From: a virus
Length of the DNA: 25,863 bases
Direction: 5' to 3' (one strand)
IMG/VR virus record: IMGVR_UViG_3300025617_000100
Span: 1-25,863 of that record
Numbering within the stretch: position 1 is the stretch's first letter; each line of letters opens with the position of its first letter. A model generated the notes under the pieces. It ran no database searches and was not told where the DNA came from. It saw only the letters and a program-made list of their open reading frames with translations. Positions 24,018 through 25,863 of the stretch are shown piece after piece. Made by a program: the position numbers and the translations under genes.

Positions 24018-25863
24018 CTGCGATAGTTTTTAGGTATTGTTTTTCTATGAAATCCAGAGCCTGTATTGTGTGAGGCTTGAAGCTGTTCCCATCGTATTCC
24101 TTCAAGGAGTTGTAGCTGTCATGTATCTCGTTCATAGCCTCAATCCTTTCTTTATCAGTCATCTTGAGATACTGCCTAGAGTTAATCAACGCCTCAAGAT
24201 CTTTGTACCTCTGCTTCCCAGATATCTCCATGAGCTTGTTTATCTGATCTGTAGTGAGCGCAACACTACCGTTAGAGAACTCTTCATCCTCCATGAACTT
24301 ATACTTCTTGCCAAGCTTCTTGAAGGCCACCTTTTCTTTGTTTGTTCTCAGGCTCATTGAAGGGACACTGATCTTTCTCTTCTGGGCGTAGTAAGGAGTG
24401 CCAACAGCTTTGGTCAGATCTTCTGTTCTCTCGTACAGATTCCATATCTCATTGGACACGGCATCCGCTTCTCCCTGCCTAGACTTAGTTATGTCAAAGA
24501 TCTGATACGCATACGGGTTTGTACCTCTGGGCGTTTGCTGTATAGGCTCACCCTTCCAGTTTACCCTCACTGGTATACCATCTGTATTAAGGACTCTGTC
24601 CTTGATAGTATACTCCATCTTCTTCAGTATTCTTTCTTCCCAAGGCATGTCAGATGTTATCCTCATGTCTGGCATATAATCCCTGTCCATTCTGTTAATG
24701 GCAGACAGGGTGTTTGGAAGAACGGTTGCGGAAACAGCTTGGAACATAGACCCCATCCATCTCTCTGATGTTTTCTCAAGGTCATCTACGTCTGATGAAG
24801 ACAGCACATTAACCAAGTTTGTCATCCCTTGCAAGAAGCTCTGATCCATCATGTGAGCAATTGAAGAGAATGCGTTGATACCGAAAGCATCTCTAAGGAT
24901 CTTGTTTGCAGAGAAGGGATCAATCTCAGCATCGCTCATGTCTCTTTGAGTAGACTTAGCCATTGCTCCGAAGATTGCACCCAACACTCCAAGCTTGTTA
25001 TAACCAATAAAGAAATCATCTCTTTCTTTTTCAGGAGATCCTCCGTTGATCCATCTCTTCAGTCCAGATACATTGATACTGTTCGGAGGGAACTGGTCGT
25101 AAGCGATGTTCTTTTCTTCTTCCTCATCCCACTCAATAGCCCCAGAGAGTAGACCCTCCTTTACAAGCATAGCTGCTGTTTGAGCAGCCGCTGTACCGAT
25201 AAGAAGCTTAGCAAGAGTCTGAGAAGCTCCTCTTGTGTCGTTGTTGTTCAACTCAGAAAGCATCCTAGGTATAGCTATGTACGGGGTCACAAATGTGAGC
25301 GTATCGTACAGGATGTTTGCTGGAGTCCTGACGTAAGGAACATTTGCTCTGACGAAGAACTTACCAAACGCTTTACCATCAACGTAAGGCATCCAATCAA
25401 ACCCTCTAGAGAACAGCTTCTCAGCAAACGCTACAGCATCCTCAGCCATTCTGGAAGCAACAGTCTCCTCTTGGAACGTCAGTTTTCTTCCTTCGACAGC
25501 TGCTCTTTCCATCTGCTGCCTTGTTGGATACTTGAGGAACGACTTAAGTGCTTCACCTTCCAGTCCCATAGCTAAACCTGCCTGATAAAGCTCGTGTCCT
25601 TCTACCATCCTTCTGAATGGCGTATCACCAAGTGACAAGAACCTGAACATAACCTCTGCTGGCACGCCAAGAGTACCCTGAACGAACAGCTTTGCCCTTT
25701 GAGAAGCAGATGCCTTTCCGTCTGGACCAAGCGGCAGCATGTCACCACCTTTGTATGCAGCGACTATAGATCTGAACGGAGCAAAACCTCTATTCATTCT
25801 CCACTCAGTAACTCCTGACTCCTGACCAGTTACGATCTGATCGAGAGCTTCTACGAATCCAGT
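24010..25863 (-). CDS. C-terminal part of a large virion or polyvalent protein (runs off right edge)
   Basis: At least 617 residues; the frame stays open to the right edge, 22 codons beyond the first visible ATG (25797), so the true start lies outside. Segments such as PFRRMVEGHELYQAGLAMGL and FGKFFVRANVPYVRTPANIL, with PYVRTPANILYDTL, resemble the LPD38-type region of very large phage polyproteins that are injected or form the internal virion. Alanine/leucine-rich helices (LIGTAAAQTAAMLVKEGLLS) may be membrane-active. The C-terminal 200 residues are charged and helical. No catalytic motif is visible in this part. Position upstream of the holin fits a late virion gene. The domain name is recalled by pattern. 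Confidence 0.75.
   Translation of the reverse strand, partial: TGFVEALDQIVTGQESGVTEWRMNRGFAPFRSIVAAYKGGDMLPLGPDGKASASQRAKLFVQGTLGVPAEVMFRFLSLGDTPFRRMVEGHELYQAGLAMGLEGEALKSFLKYPTRQQMERAAVEGRKLTFQEETVASRMAEDAVAFAEKLFSRGFDWMPYVDGKAFGKFFVRANVPYVRTPANILYDTLTFVTPYIAIPRMLSELNNNDTRGASQTLAKLLIGTAAAQTAAMLVKEGLLSGAIEWDEEEEKNIAYDQFPPNSINVSGLKRWINGGSPEKERDDFFIGYNKLGVLGAIFGAMAKSTQRDMSDAEIDPFSANKILRDAFGINAFSSIAHMMDQSFLQGMTNLVNVLSSSDVDDLEKTSERWMGSMFQAVSATVLPNTLSAINRMDRDYMPDMRITSDMPWEERILKKMEYTIKDRVLNTDGIPVRVNWKGEPIQQTPRGTNPYAYQIFDITKSRQGEADAVSNEIWNLYERTEDLTKAVGTPYYAQKRKISVPSMSLRTNKEKVAFKKLGKKYKFMEDEEFSNGSVALTTDQINKLMEISGKQRYKDLEALINSRQYLKMTDKERIEAMNEIHDSYNSLKEYDGNSFKPHTIQALDFIEKQYLKTIADE

Overview
The window looks like part of a tailed double-stranded DNA phage genome (Caudoviricetes), probably infecting a Bacteroidota host such as a marine flavobacterium. 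The phage evidence is a terminase large subunit, three tRNA genes, an M15 endolysin-type peptidase, a 3TM-type holin, an ERF annealing protein with a nuclease and an SSB-like protein, a T7 endonuclease I-like resolvase, a primase-helicase, ThyX, MazG and a B12-dependent ribonucleotide reductase. The host evidence is the promoters: they follow the Bacteroidota consensus (TTG upstream, TAnnTTTG at -7) and nearly no gene has a Shine-Dalgarno sequence. Both window ends cut through minus-strand genes. All calls come from reading the sequence; no database search was run.

Layout. (1) 1-4668, minus strand: a leftward late block running from a small basic protein through structural or unknown proteins, an M15 peptidase, two small unknowns, a two-domain GroES-like co-chaperonin and a coiled-coil protein to three tRNAs (Leu-UAA, Arg-UCU, CAU) and the terminase. 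One plus-strand gene (2886-3317, possible winged-helix regulator) sits inside it. (2) 4721-5407: about 690 bases without a convincing gene, holding leftward promoters, direct repeats and a strong palindrome; it is the best candidate for a control region or origin. (3) 5408-12285, plus strand: about 20 small, tightly overlapping genes, mostly unknown. The first part (5.4-9 kb) is led by four near-identical promoters (TTTG-N21-TATCTTTGC) and a recurrent CTCTCAC leader just before the start codon. It is visibly richer in G+C and in C-ending codons than the rest. (4) 12286-21316, plus strand: recombination (ERF, nuclease, SSB-like), nucleotide metabolism (MazG, ThyX, class II RNR) and replication (primase-helicase, resolvase, second nuclease-like protein). 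(5) 21408-21446: a bidirectional terminator between convergent blocks. (6) 21444-25863, minus strand: a second leftward block with the C-terminal part of a very large virion-type protein, a holin, a secreted M43 metalloprotease with dockerin-like repeats, and small membrane or basic proteins.

How it fits together: the rightward block takes over DNA metabolism and supplies dNTPs (RNR, ThyX, MazG) to a primase-helicase and recombination set, while the two leftward blocks make, fold (GroES-like) and release (holin, M15 peptidase, possibly the metalloprotease) virions. The most unusual items are the promoter-plus-leader cassette system, two tRNA-like structured elements between genes, three proteins that end like SSB tails, the tandem GroES protein and the secreted metalloprotease.
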